NCBI RefSeq assembly: GCF_000520955.1
Contig: NZ_JACC01000028.1
Coordinates: 1-64,000 of the forward strand
DNA length: 64,000 bases
Direction of reading: 5' to 3'
Source of the DNA: Aquimarina pacifica
Lineage (GTDB): Bacteria; Bacteroidota; Bacteroidia; Flavobacteriales; Flavobacteriaceae
Shown here: one piece after another, positions 1 through 10,300 of the stretch
Numbering within the stretch: the first letter of the stretch is position 1
How the letters are laid out: each line of letters opens with the position of its first letter
The notes under the pieces: generated by a model
Database searches by the model: none
Told to the model about the DNA's origin: nothing
Seen by the model: the letters and a program-made list of their open reading frames with translations, nothing else
Program-made: the position numbers and the translations under genes

Positions 1-713
1 TCGTTATTATACGTTCTCTTAAGTACTACACGACCTTGTTTGTCTGTAAACTCTTCACTCGTATGATCCTTGCTCGTTGTGCCTGTATGATTTTCATCCT
101 TGACAATTGTTTTTGTTAGCGTTCCTTGATCATAATATCCATCAGCTACTAGTGTCGGCAAACTGATGTCTCCATTGGTAAAAACTACATTAAATTGTCT
201 CACCTCGTTAAGCGCATTGGCCTGATAGTCAAACTCTATTTCATGACCACTGCCTAATCTCCATACCTCGCCTGGTGCAGCTTGTTTTAGCACCCTATTA
301 AGGGGAGAGGCTTCGAATTCCTTTTCTACATATGGGTTTGTAGTATTTTCATATTTTGATGTGTTATAAAAATCTAATGCATCAGTTACCGCAGATGTTC
401 TATACACACCTGTACCACTAGATGCTTCATATGGCAGATACTCTTTGACTTGTCTGCCATAGACATCGTATGTAATAGGGGTAATGAGATCTTTTTGATC
501 AGGTGTGGTTCCTTTTTGCACAGATTGTTTAAGTCTTCCTAATCCATCTAAATATTGAATTTTTACTATTTTATCGTTATTTAAAGCATTCTCATCTGCC
601 GTAACTTCATTTTGATAAACGGTGGTTTTTACATAATTCTCGGTCGTTGTCTGTGCAGTAGCACTTATTGTAGCGATCACTACAACTAATAGTATGTGAA
701 TTAATCTTTTCAT
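1..713 (-). CDS. DUF6443/RHS-repeat protein, N-terminal part (cut by window edge)
   Basis: The reading frame starts at the ATG at 711-713 and stays open to the window edge, so only about 237 N-terminal residues are present. It opens with a signal peptide (MKRLIHILLVVVVIATISATAQ-like, cleaved after AQ). Next comes a segment with LDGLGRLKQSV and TYDVYGRQVKEYLPY, which is typical of the DUF6443 domain at the start of Bacteroidota RHS proteins. The RHS core and any variable C-terminal (toxin-like) tip would lie beyond base 1 and cannot be judged. It follows the 727-3789 gene on the same strand after a 13-base gap, the usual order of these two-gene RHS units. It is probably exported or surface-attached; the cargo is unknown. 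Confidence 0.85.
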   Translation of the reverse strand, partial: MKRLIHILLVVVIATISATAQTTTENYVKTTVYQNEVTADENALNNDKIVKIQYLDGLGRLKQSVQKGTTPDQKDLITPITYDVYGRQVKEYLPYEASSGTGVYRTSAVTDALDFYNTSKYENTTNPYVEKEFEASPLNRVLKQAAPGEVWRLGSGHEIEFDYQANALNEVRQFNVVFTNGDISLPTLVADGYYDQGTLTKTIVKDENHTGTTSKDHTSEEFTDKQGRVVLKRTYNN

Positions 714-726
714 GATATGCCCTTAG

Positions 727-3700
727 TTAGTTTTTGTAATTGTATTCGTTTGCTGATAGTAAATTTCCTTCGTCATCTTTTACGTATTCTAAGCGATTAA
801 GATCATCGTATTCGTAATAAACTGTCTTGCCTCTTGGGTCTGTTACACTAGTCATACCTATCAACGGATCATATGTATACGTTGTAATAAATACACGTTT
901 TAATTTTTCATTCAGCGCATCTCGTAACTCTTTAAACTCAGCAATTAAAATGTTTTCTGAAGTTTTATTTACATCATTATTAGATAGTGTTTCATAATAA
1001 GAAATACTTACATCCTTCCCATAAAGTATATCCCCTATGTAAATTTCATGTTCAAAAAAATCTTCTAAATTTACTCTGGTCATTCCCTCTATCTTTGCTA
1101 TCGGTAAACTTTTATTATACCCCCATATATAACTTACTGAGGCATTACCACTTGTTGATGTATGACCACTACCAATTTTTGTTTTATTTATAATATTTCC
1201 TGTTGTATCATAAGTAAAAATAAATTCTCTTCTTTCTAAAGGATCATCCGCTTTAGAACTATACATTAAAAATGGAAAATATTGACTAGAGTATCTGGTC
1301 GCACTTGTTGAAATAATATCAGAATCAATTTTAGTTTGTGTTTTTATTACAGGATTTAAAAAGTGAACATCAATCATATCTTGATAAAGTGATGTTGACA
1401 TTTCATTACCCGTTGGGTAGTCTGAAGGATACTCATAAGTAGTCACTAATTCTCTATTAAAACTATCCCATGTCTTAGTTTCGGATAATAATTTCTCATC
1501 GTTATACGTGTACTCTACAATATTAGCTCTTTCATTTTCCCCCTTTTCATCATAAGTAATCGTCTCTTTTTCTATCAAATTAAAATCATAGATATATCTC
1601 TTATAGGCAACCCCTACATAATCACTTAAAGTGTTACCTTCAACAGTACAAATTGGTATAGCACTAACATCAACAGACCTAACATAATCACTGGATGATC
1701 TTTCATAATTGAAATTTTGAATTTCAACGGTTTTGTTATCATTATTAACTTTTTTAATTGATAAAGGTTTACCTCTTTCTTTTGAAGTATTAGTAAATTG
1801 GCGATAAGGAGTTTGTTGAAAGTTTCTTGTAGCTATAGGTAATTCATCCTTGTAACCATTATCATAGTTAGTAAATTCGAAAATTGTATATCCGTTTTGA
1901 TTACTTTTCTCAACGACTTCAGAATAACTTACAGGACTTCCTAAAGAATTAAATGAGCCCGGAAGCATTGATACCGTAGAACCTTTTTTGAAGTAAAACT
2001 GAATGCCTTGATGTTCTATTAAATACGTATCCCAATAATATTGATGTTTTGAGTTTTGAACACCACTTGAAGATAGCGTACTCGGATTGTTTTCTCCTAA
2101 GTACCCTTTGACATAAAAGTATTCTTTTGTTATAGGGTTTGAATCTTCATCTGAAGTATATGATTCAATTTTCTTTATTCGAAGACCTCCAGATTTTGTA
2201 TTACTAGATTTAGTTTCTAATATACTCCGATTTTCACTAACTACTTGTCTATAATCATTTTGCTCATACTCAAATAATGTATATCCTCCTGTTGGATATA
2301 TTATTTTTTCTAAAGTCTCAGCTTTATAATAATCTACATTAGTTGCTGGTGCTCTTGTCGTGTGGTATTGCGCAAAAAATTCTTCGTAGGTACTAGCATC
2401 TATAGTACCATTAAAACCGTTATAAAACCCCCAATGGTCAATCCCGGTTGAACAATATACTGGTAATGAAGTTGAATTATAGTTGAAAGAATGGATGATA
2501 TCAGTATTTCCCTGAGGAAAACTTTCTCTTAATTCGAGTAATTTTAAACGTGTATTATTATCATTAGTATAATCAAAATGAAAAGATTTTATCAAATCAT
2601 TAGTGCTGTTTCTAATTTGTATTACATCTAATTGTTTCCATTGTAAATCATTATAGCTATCATAATAAGGGCTTCCTTCTTCATCTACATTATCAGAATC
2701 GATTGTGTCAGAAAAATCAAAACTGCTATAACGTAACTCTTTAGAATTGGAGCGTTCAAATTCAATTATCGTTGTATTAGATGTAATTTTTTTAAGGTAA
2801 ACGGGAAAAATTAAATCTCCAACTTTATCGATATCAGAATTGTACGACGCACAACCACTAGCTTGGTAATTATTATAAGAAATATTATTAAATCGAGTAC
2901 AAATAATTTCATGTTCGCCTCCATATTCGGATTCATACTCAAATTCAACCTTGTCTCCGTTTAATTTTTCTATTTCAATTAAATTCCAAGTAGTGGGTAT
3001 TAATTTTGAATCTACATTCTGATGATCCAACGTATAAACTAAACTATATTCTGTAGCCTCTACACCTCCGAATTTGTATTTAGTCCCATCATCTGTTACA
3101 ATTGTAAATTCTGTAAAATAATTATCATTATAGAATGATTTGTTATTTCTCTTTAATGGATTTCTTAGTTGATCCTGTGTAACTAAACCCCCATTCTCTG
3201 GGTCAAACAACACCTTTATATTTTGATCACTATTTACTTTCCATTCATTTTTTTCATTCAGATAAAAACTCCCCGAATACCCCAAAAAATTAAAATGAAA
3301 ATTATCTGACATTACATCTCTTTGGTGGTAACTACTATTATTACCATAAGAACCCAGTTGTAAATACCAGTTATCCGAATCTAAATCATTCATATTATTT
3401 TGTCCTTCTAGAAAATAAAACCCTCTATTTATTCCATTATCTAAATCATTTTTTCTTTTGTATTCATCTGGTATACCTTTCACCTCTCTAGTTATAGATC
3501 CTCCAGCAGATAAAGACCAACCTAAGCCAACCCACCCAGGGTGTGCATCTGGTTTGACCGCAGATAAATGGTAACTTAAAGTTAATGGTATTGCTATATC
3601 TTTTTCAGAAATCGTATGAAGAGGAATATTAATATTAGGAGTACCTGTAAAATGACTTACAGGTACTGATCCAAACAAACCCAATGTTGCCGCATTAGGA

Positions 3701-3789
3701 GACGGAGAATTTACAGAGGTGTTTTCTGTTTGAGAATATAAAATCACAAAATTGCAGACTAGTATAAGTGATAATAGTTTTTCCTTCAT
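727..3789 (-). CDS. Secreted RHS/YD-repeat family protein (SpvB/RHS-like shell)
   Basis: 1020 residues. A signal peptide (MKEKLLSLILVCNFVILYSQ) is followed by a segment with GLGWSLSAGGSITREVKGIPDEY near residues 85-110, as found in the N-terminal beta-rich domain of Bacteroidota RHS-associated proteins. The middle is Asn/Tyr/Asp-rich beta structure (for example DDGTKYKFGG). One clear YD repeat sits at the very C-terminus (TVYYEYDDLNRLEYVKDDEGN). The protein stops without a toxin domain. It lies 13 bases before the DUF6443/RHS gene and is probably co-transcribed with it. In related genomes such pairs encode large cell-surface or secreted proteins of unknown role. The RHS-like class is fairly certain; the function is not. 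Confidence 0.8.
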   Translation of the reverse strand: MKEKLLSLILVCNFVILYSQTENTSVNSPSPNAATLGLFGSVPVSHFTGTPNINIPLHTISEKDIAIPLTLSYHLSAVKPDAHPGWVGLGWSLSAGGSITREVKGIPDEYKRKNDLDNGINRGFYFLEGQNNMNDLDSDNWYLQLGSYGNNSSYHQRDVMSDNFHFNFLGYSGSFYLNEKNEWKVNSDQNIKVLFDPENGGLVTQDQLRNPLKRNNKSFYNDNYFTEFTIVTDDGTKYKFGGVEATEYSLVYTLDHQNVDSKLIPTTWNLIEIEKLNGDKVEFEYESEYGGEHEIICTRFNNISYNNYQASGCASYNSDIDKVGDLIFPVYLKKITSNTTIIEFERSNSKELRYSSFDFSDTIDSDNVDEEGSPYYDSYNDLQWKQLDVIQIRNSTNDLIKSFHFDYTNDNNTRLKLLELRESFPQGNTDIIHSFNYNSTSLPVYCSTGIDHWGFYNGFNGTIDASTYEEFFAQYHTTRAPATNVDYYKAETLEKIIYPTGGYTLFEYEQNDYRQVVSENRSILETKSSNTKSGGLRIKKIESYTSDEDSNPITKEYFYVKGYLGENNPSTLSSSGVQNSKHQYYWDTYLIEHQGIQFYFKKGSTVSMLPGSFNSLGSPVSYSEVVEKSNQNGYTIFEFTNYDNGYKDELPIATRNFQQTPYRQFTNTSKERGKPLSIKKVNNDNKTVEIQNFNYERSSSDYVRSVDVSAIPICTVEGNTLSDYVGVAYKRYIYDFNLIEKETITYDEKGENERANIVEYTYNDEKLLSETKTWDSFNRELVTTYEYPSDYPTGNEMSTSLYQDMIDVHFLNPVIKTQTKIDSDIISTSATRYSSQYFPFLMYSSKADDPLERREFIFTYDTTGNIINKTKIGSGHTSTSGNASVSYIWGYNKSLPIAKIEGMTRVNLEDFFEHEIYIGDILYGKDVSISYYETLSNNDVNKTSENILIAEFKELRDALNEKLKRVFITTYTYDPLIGMTSVTDPRGKTVYYEYDDLNRLEYVKDDEGNLLSANEYNYKN

Positions 3790-4036
3790 TTTGACTTCTT
3801 ATCGTTGTTTTTTATAATTAATTTTAACGTAAACAATTACTTCGGGATTTATTACTATATCAATATTATACTAAACAAGCTGAAATTAAATTGATGATTT
3901 CAACCTATTTCTTCTTACTTAGAACTTTCTTCTGGACAACACCCAAAAAAAACAGGTAAAGAATTAAAATAAGAGTTTATCTGTATATTAATTAGTAACA
4001 CATTTAATTGAGTATTATAGTCTAAGATCAAGAACC

Positions 4037-5338
4037 TTAGTTCCCCAACAATGCTTCCAACTTGGCCATTCTTAATTTCAATGCTTCCATCTCAGCTAGC
4101 TTCTTATCCTGAGCTTGTAGTTGGGTATTTTGAGCTGTCAATTGCTTTTCTTGCTCAATAGTATACAATGTCAATTCCTCTATTTTCTGCAATAACTTGT
4201 TCGTCATTTCTGACACTTTCATATCATTTTGTCTGAACTCATCGGCAGATGGCATTTCTGGTAAGTGTTTGTTTTCTTTGATATAGTTAGCCACCTCTTC
4301 TAGTGGACGTAGATTGTAATCTTCTTCGAATACCCAATCAGCCGCATCAGTAAGACTTACTTTTACCTCTTTTGCCCAAATTGTACCGTTTACTGATAGT
4401 TTGTTTTGAGGAGTTGTCGTGCCTATTCCTACATTACCATTTGTACTCTCAATAAACATTCTAGTGCTTTTGTTCGCTAAAAATTTTACATCATGAGAAG
4501 ATATTGTTCCAAAATGTAAATCTGTTCCTAATACTACTAATTCATTTGGGTCTAACCCTATTCCCACTGAACTTGTACCTATTAACAAAGAGGCTTTTGA
4601 CAGGTCTGATAATCCTATAGTCGTGGGATTAACTATATTTAATTTTGCTTGTGGCGAAATAGTTCCTACACCTATATTGCCAGAAAAATACGAGTCCGCT
4701 TGAACAGAAAAATTTTCTGATTGAATATTCACTCCTTGCCCAGCATTAATAGCGACATCATTACCTGTTGACACATTTATTTCATCGGCATCAATAATAT
4801 TAAAACTTCCTCCACCTCTAAAAGTAGTGTAGTCAGAACTGTTAATATTAAAATCTTGCCCATTAAAAAACTGAATATCAGCATAAACACCTAATTCAGA
4901 AGCATACAAATTCATATTATTTCCTGAACGCAATGTCATTTCGTCTCCAATACTTCTTAGGTACAATCCCTGCGTGTCTGCTTCTATATATCCTGTAACA
5001 CCACCTTCATCATCATTATATAAATTCATTCGGCCTGAGGTAAAATCTCCTGCAATGCGCATATCTCCCACATTACTCAAACCGGCTACAGGTACTTGAT
5101 TAAGTGTACCCCAAGTCCAACCACGTCCTGTTGTGGTATTCATATTTGATTTGATACTATAATCGGTTACAGGACCAAAGGCATATTGTGTTCCTTTGCC
5201 CATATGGATTTTATAGCTATCACTATTCCAGAAACGGAGTCCGTTACCGTTACCAGCAGTAACATTGTATTGTGTTTGTTGTGCCATTCCTGCATATCCT
5301 ACTACTAGAAGAATGAAGTAAAAAATAATCTTTTTCAT
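4037..5338 (-). CDS. Secreted tail-fibre-like protein with C-terminal coiled coil
   Basis: 433 residues with a signal peptide (MKKIIFYFILLVVGYAGMAQ). The central part is a beta-rich Asn/Gly/Ser stalk with short repeats (NVGIGTTTPQNKLSVNG and VGTISPQAKLNI). The C-terminal region from about residue 325 has the motif WVFEEDYNLRPLEEVANYI, then KHLPEMPSADEF, then a coiled coil of about 50 residues to the end. This C-terminal module recurs in Bacteroidota surface proteins and resembles the trimerising tails of phage fibres. I infer a surface-exposed, probably trimeric protein. No enzymatic motif is visible. It sits between the RHS pair and the sigma/anti-sigma genes on the same strand, with long spacers on both sides, so it is probably its own transcription unit. 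Confidence 0.7.
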   Translation of the reverse strand: MKKIIFYFILLVVGYAGMAQQTQYNVTAGNGNGLRFWNSDSYKIHMGKGTQYAFGPVTDYSIKSNMNTTTGRGWTWGTLNQVPVAGLSNVGDMRIAGDFTSGRMNLYNDDEGGVTGYIEADTQGLYLRSIGDEMTLRSGNNMNLYASELGVYADIQFFNGQDFNINSSDYTTFRGGGSFNIIDADEINVSTGNDVAINAGQGVNIQSENFSVQADSYFSGNIGVGTISPQAKLNIVNPTTIGLSDLSKASLLIGTSSVGIGLDPNELVVLGTDLHFGTISSHDVKFLANKSTRMFIESTNGNVGIGTTTPQNKLSVNGTIWAKEVKVSLTDAADWVFEEDYNLRPLEEVANYIKENKHLPEMPSADEFRQNDMKVSEMTNKLLQKIEELTLYTIEQEKQLTAQNTQLQAQDKKLAEMEALKLRMAKLEALLGN

Positions 5339-5772
5339 GTGATGTAATTTGCGTGTTTTGTATTATTTCATGATGCGAGCTCTCCTTTATCGTAAAAGTA
5401 GTCCCCCATTTACTAGATGCAGGTTCAAAAAAAAATAACAAGGGTTCTAGCAAAAAACACACTAAAAAATTCTCTTTTAACCCAATAGATGGGTCAAAAA
5501 CTATCTATAAAATTTGAGATAAAAACGCTGTAGAGTCTCTGATTATCTGGATATAGTACGTTTCTATTATTGAAAAGACTTAAGCAGAAAAATAGGTGAT
5601 TTTTTACTCTTAGACTTTTTTGTTTAACTAATAGAAAGATTTTAGAGATAAAGTATTACTGGATCTTCTTAATCGACTTTTTTTGGAGATTAAAAAAGTT
5701 CTACATTTCAAGAACTGATTGGTATCAATTATATCGTATAAAAAAGAAATACTAAATAGGTAGGGTAACTTT
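5339..5772. other. Gene-free spacer, 434 bases
   Basis: Very AT-rich sequence between the tail-fibre-like gene and the anti-sigma gene. I find no convincing ORF, tRNA or strong GC-rich terminator. A weak A/T-only hairpin (ACTTTTTT/AAAAAAGT) lies near 5676-5699 and could end the sigma/anti-sigma transcript. No clear TAnnTTTG box was found for the downstream gene. Confidence 0.4.
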
Positions 5773-6528
5773 TTACTCCTTTAAAGGTTGGATCCTTGGA
5801 GAGTTCTTCGTTATTGTAACATATTTCTGAGCAGATGCAAGATCCTCTTGCTCTAGGTATATTAGACCTGTATACCACATGGCTACATCTTTTTTTCTAC
5901 CTGATTGGTAGTTGATTATTGTATCCAACGTTTCTAATGCTACTTGGACTTCTCCTTTTCGGTAGTTGGATAATGCCTTAAGAAATAGGGCATCTTCATA
6001 ATATGTTTTTTGCTGAGGGTAATTTCTTAAAATAGCGATTACTTCATCATACGAACTATTATCAAATGCATTATAGGCCGTTACAATTATTGATTTCATT
6101 GAATCTACCTTATTACCTCTCATACTAGCATAATCCAGACCCACTTCTCTATCCCATGCTACCTGAAGTTCTGATGCCATATCTATCGAAGAAGAAGTGC
6201 CAACAAATTGTTTTCCAACCATAAAAATCATAATCGAGGCAGCGATCCCTACCATCCATTTTAGAAGTATTACTTTAGAACTTTTAGCATTTTCTGGTCT
6301 CTCAGATTCTGCATTCTCCTTATGAATAAGAGATCTCCAGTGACCTATACGCTCCTCTTTTTCTGCCTGATATAATACTTCTACTTCATCCAAACCTTCT
6401 TTATAGGTCTGCACATGCTCTAGAAATGTCTTATCATCTTTTAACTTATTTTCAAAAGACTTAAGTTCATCCTCAGAAAGTTCGAGATCAAAATACCGTT
6501 GCGTAAGTTCTATATCTTTATTTTCCAT
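5773..6528 (-). CDS. Membrane anti-sigma-like protein with C-terminal TPR region
   Basis: 251 residues. The N-terminal segment (residues 5-45, TQRYFDLELSEDELKSFENKL) has the helical look of anti-sigma N-termini in Bacteroidota. A single membrane helix spans about residues 86-105. The C-terminal half (about 145-240) has TPR-like helical pairs (YYEDALFLKALSNYRKGEV; DVAMWYTGLIYLEQEDL). I predict that the N-terminus is cytoplasmic, where it could hold the sigma factor, and the TPR part periplasmic. Its start overlaps the end of the sigma gene by 11 bases, which indicates co-transcription and translational coupling. The anti-sigma role is inferred from position and architecture; no zinc-binding motif is present. 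Confidence 0.6.
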   Translation of the reverse strand: MENKDIELTQRYFDLELSEDELKSFENKLKDDKTFLEHVQTYKEGLDEVEVLYQAEKEERIGHWRSLIHKENAESERPENAKSSKVILLKWMVGIAASIMIFMVGKQFVGTSSSIDMASELQVAWDREVGLDYASMRGNKVDSMKSIIVTAYNAFDNSSYDEVIAILRNYPQQKTYYEDALFLKALSNYRKGEVQVALETLDTIINYQSGRKKDVAMWYTGLIYLEQEDLASAQKYVTITKNSPRIQPLKE

Positions 6529-7144
6529 AAGGCAATACTTCTTTTTTGTCTTTTTTTAATATCTCCAATTTTTCGATAACCTTCTTTACCAATCGTTTTT
6601 TGCAATTATATTTTGCTTGCATCAACGCCTGATAGGTCGTATATCCTAGTTCGTTTTGCAACTCTTTTTGATTAACTCCCTGAGCCAATTGTGATTCTAT
6701 TAATTTTTTACATTTACCACATAAATCATCAATGGCAAGTGATAATGCTTTTTGTCTTAAAAACTGGATTTTTTGGACTTCAGCATCTTCTTCAGGTTGA
6801 ATACTTATATCTTCTTTTTCAAAATTTTCTATACTGTCGTTACCCGAAACTTTGTTCTCCCAAGGCGCTCTCTTTTTCATTAACCATGCATTCTTACACA
6901 TCATAAAGATATATCCTTGTATATTGTAAGGTAATTTTTCTTGAGATGCCACAAATTTTTCCCAAAATTTATAAATAGAAATCATAAAAATATCATCACA
7001 ATCGGCTTTAGATTTTGTTAAGGTATATAACTTAGGATATAACGCATCAAAAGTAGTTTCTAAAAAACGATCAAATGGTATTTTCTCTCCTTGGACGCAA
7101 ATCCATCCTGCGCTTTTTTCAAAATCATTCGGCTTCATAAACAT
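6518..7144 (-). CDS. RNA polymerase sigma factor, ECF-like sigma-70 family
   Basis: 208 residues. The region 2 signature appears as DALYPKLYTLTKSKADCDDIFMISIYKFWEKF, followed by IQGYIFMMCKNAWLMKKR, matching sigma2.1-2.4 spacing. A region-4-like helix-turn-helix follows near 140-185 (NQKELQNELGYTTYQALMQAKYNCKKRL). The region 4 segment KCKKLIESQLAQGVNQKEL resembles the divergent ECF subgroup that Bacteroidota pair with TPR-containing membrane proteins. It is first in a two-gene unit with the anti-sigma-like gene and is divergent from the TPR-CHAT gene. A TACTTTTG box lies about 70 bases upstream. Confidence 0.8.
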   Translation of the reverse strand: MFMKPNDFEKSAGWICVQGEKIPFDRFLETTFDALYPKLYTLTKSKADCDDIFMISIYKFWEKFVASQEKLPYNIQGYIFMMCKNAWLMKKRAPWENKVSGNDSIENFEKEDISIQPEEDAEVQKIQFLRQKALSLAIDDLCGKCKKLIESQLAQGVNQKELQNELGYTTYQALMQAKYNCKKRLVKKVIEKLEILKKDKKEVLPYGK

Positions 7145-7211
7145 TCAAGAATACATAGATTTTTATTTTTAAAGAGCCCAAAAATCAAATAAATAGGTGG
7201 CTTTAAGCAAA

Positions 7212-7219
7212 CAAAAGTA
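7212..7219 (-). promoter_or_regulatory. Candidate -7 box for the sigma/anti-sigma operon
   Basis: On the minus strand this reads TACTTTTG, an exact match to the Bacteroidota -7 consensus TAnnTTTG. It would give a leader of about 60 bases before the sigma gene. No good -33 TTTG lies at the expected distance, so it may be weak or activator-dependent. Confidence 0.45.
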
Positions 7220-7344
7220 ATTATATTTTTTTAAGAAAAATAAAAAGAAAAGAATTATTGGCTTGATTTTTTAGGATTTACACAATAAAATAACGTCATA
7301 TGTTTTCTTTTATTGAATTAATATTACATCATTTATTTTTAATT

Positions 7345-7352
7345 TACTTTTG
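7345..7352 (+). promoter_or_regulatory. Candidate -7 box for the TPR-CHAT gene
   Basis: TACTTTTG on the plus strand matches TAnnTTTG and lies 20 bases before the ATG at 7373, leaving a leader of roughly 14 bases. It has the same 8-base core as the divergent box at 7212-7219. No -33 TTTG at normal spacing. Confidence 0.5.
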
Positions 7353-7372
7353 TTGGTCCAATCACATTTCTA

Positions 7373-10300
7373 ATGAAAAACCGTACGCTTCTCTTACTTA
7401 TTTTTTATATATTTTCTTTTAATACCTATGCACAGAAATCCAAAGAAAATACAATAACACTACTTGAAAAAGCAGATGCGTTTTTAAAGGATGAACAATT
7501 AGAAAAAGCAATAGCACTTTACAATAAAGCATTGAACATTTCTTTGCAAGAAAAAGATTGGGAAAACGTTGCAAGAACATATAATTCTATTTCAAGTTAT
7601 AAAAGACAAAATGGCAAGTATAAAGAATCACTTATCCCCGCACAAAAGGCTTTAGAAATAAGTAACTCATATTTAAATAAAAATCATCTTGAAAAAGCAA
7701 TAGCATTAGATAATATAGGAGGTTATTATAGATATAAACCTGATCTTGATAAAGCGTTATCCTACTATAATCAAGCACTAGACATCAAAAAACAAGGGAA
7801 TAATAATACTGCGCTTTCTAGATCCTATTCATTTATAGGATATGTGTACTTAAAGAAAAATAAATTACATGAGGCTACAATGTGGTTTCAAAAAATTATC
7901 GCTATTGACAGTAGTGAATGTAACCCTTACCTGGCACATTCTTACGGGGACCTTGCTAGCATAGCCCAGATACAAGGAAATTATAAAGAATCACTAGATT
8001 ATTCTAAAAAAGCGTTACATTATCAAATCTTAAAATATGGGGAAGACCATATAAAATTAACAGGGTTTTATAGCAATATAGGTTTTTTATCTTATGAAAA
8101 TGGTAATCATAAAGAAGCGCTTAATTATTTCAAAAAAGCAATTGCCATACAACTAAATTCTACTGGAGAAAATAATCAAAAAATGATTAATTACTATGGT
8201 AACTATTCCGTTTTTCTAAGAAAAATTGGTGATTTGGATAATTCAATAGTGTATTTAAATAAAACGTTAGCGATTGGAACCCATATATTTGGAAAAGATC
8301 ATTTAAGAATAGCTCCTTTATATACTAATCTGGGAATAGCATATCAACAAAAAGGAACACTAGACCTAGCACTTACCTATGCAAAAAAAGCGCTTGTAAT
8401 TAAACAAAAACAAATGGATGAAAACCATCCAGAAATAGCATATTCATTGAAAAATATAGCTTCAATATATATTGATCTAAAAAAATACGATGAAGCCATA
8501 ACTATTTTAAATAATTCATTAGATATATTGATAAAAAATTTTGGGACTAATCATTTTCTTGTCACCGAAATCTATCAAAACTTAGCTACCGCTTATTACA
8601 ATAAAAAAGACATAGACCCTGCTTTTTTATATAGTGAAAAGGCAATCCATAATATAATCCAAAAATGGAATGACAAACATATTGATCTTGTTGATAACTA
8701 TATTCGATTGGGAAATATCTATGAACACACGAACAAATTTGAAATCGCTCTAAAACATTATGAAAAAGCACTAAACATTGCAACTAAAAGTAATCTGCGA
8801 ACACGTGTTTACAAAAACATTGCTCAACTGTATAAAACAAAAGGTGAATACCAAAAAGCAATACAAGAATACCAAAAAACATTGGCATACAATTCTAGAG
8901 AAGAAAAATTCTTATTACCTGAATTACATCTGAATGCTAGTTTTAATTCTGTTATACTTCTTCAAAGTTTGAATGATCTGGCTGATTGCTATATGCAGCT
9001 ATATCAGAAACAAAATACCAGAGAAGACCTTAAAAAAAGTATCGCTTTGTATGAAAAAGCAGATCAAATCATCAATGAAATCAGAAAATCATACCAATCC
9101 AATTATCAAGATAAAATCACTTTTTCTGAAACCACGAAAGAAATCTATACTGATGCTATTGCCGCTCAATATACCTTATATCAAATCACAAAAGATCCCC
9201 AAGATATCACCAAAGCATTCTATTTTTCTGAAAAAAGTAAATCCAATACCCTAAAAGAATTAATAACAGACACTAATGCCAAAAGTTATGGTAATGTATC
9301 ATCTAACCTTCTAGAATTAGAGCGCTCCTTAAAAATTGACAAGGCTTTTTATATCTCTAAAATTGCAGAGATAACTTCTGAAACAACCATCGATACCACC
9401 AAACTAACCACATTCGAAAACGAAATATTCAATATTAGTAGACGACAAGATTCGTTAACCATAATTCTAGAAAAACAATATCCAAAATATCACGAACTCA
9501 AGTATAAAGATAACATTATCGACCTAGCAGAAATTCAAAATAAATTATCTCCCAACAGAACAATATTAGAGTTCTTTACTACCGATAGCATTACATATGC
9601 CTTTGTGATTTCAAAAAATAATGTGACCTTACATACAATCCCAACACCAAATCTTGCAACAGATATCACAAAACTGCATCAAAGTATTGTAACAGAAAAA
9701 TTAGTAGAATATAAGGACCAAGCTCATCAATTATACCAAAAACTTATATCACCAATAGCCAATCAAATCAAAGGAGATGAACTCGTTATTATTCCTGACG
9801 GTATCTTATGGCACCTTAATTTTGAATTATTACTTACCCAACAAGAAGTTGCCGAAACACAACTACGAGAGGCGTCTTACTTTTTTAAAGAATATCAAAT
9901 CAGTTACGCAAATTCTATAAACTTACTATATAATCAACAAGACATTAAATCAACTGAAAAAATCGAAAATGAATGCCTGGCCTTTTCTTTTACCAAAGAA
10001 GAAAGTAAAAAATCATCTCAAAATTCTGCAATCGCAATGTCACAATTGAGAAACAAGGATAAAGATTTACCCGGCAGTAGAGAAGAAGTAAGAGCAATTT
10101 CAGATATTATAGAAGGACAATACTTTTTCGGAAATCAAGCTACAGAAACGAATTTTAAGAAAAATGCATCGAAATATAACATCCTGCACCTAGCACTACA
10201 TGGTGAGGTAGATAACGAAAACCCGCAAAACTCTAAGCTCTTTTTTACTGAAACAAAGGATACTATTAATGATAATACATTATATACTCATGAATTATTG

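Noticed and set aside
5250..5462. 70-residue minus-strand ORF
   Set aside because: Overlaps the signal-peptide end of the tail-fibre-like gene in another frame and has no family features.
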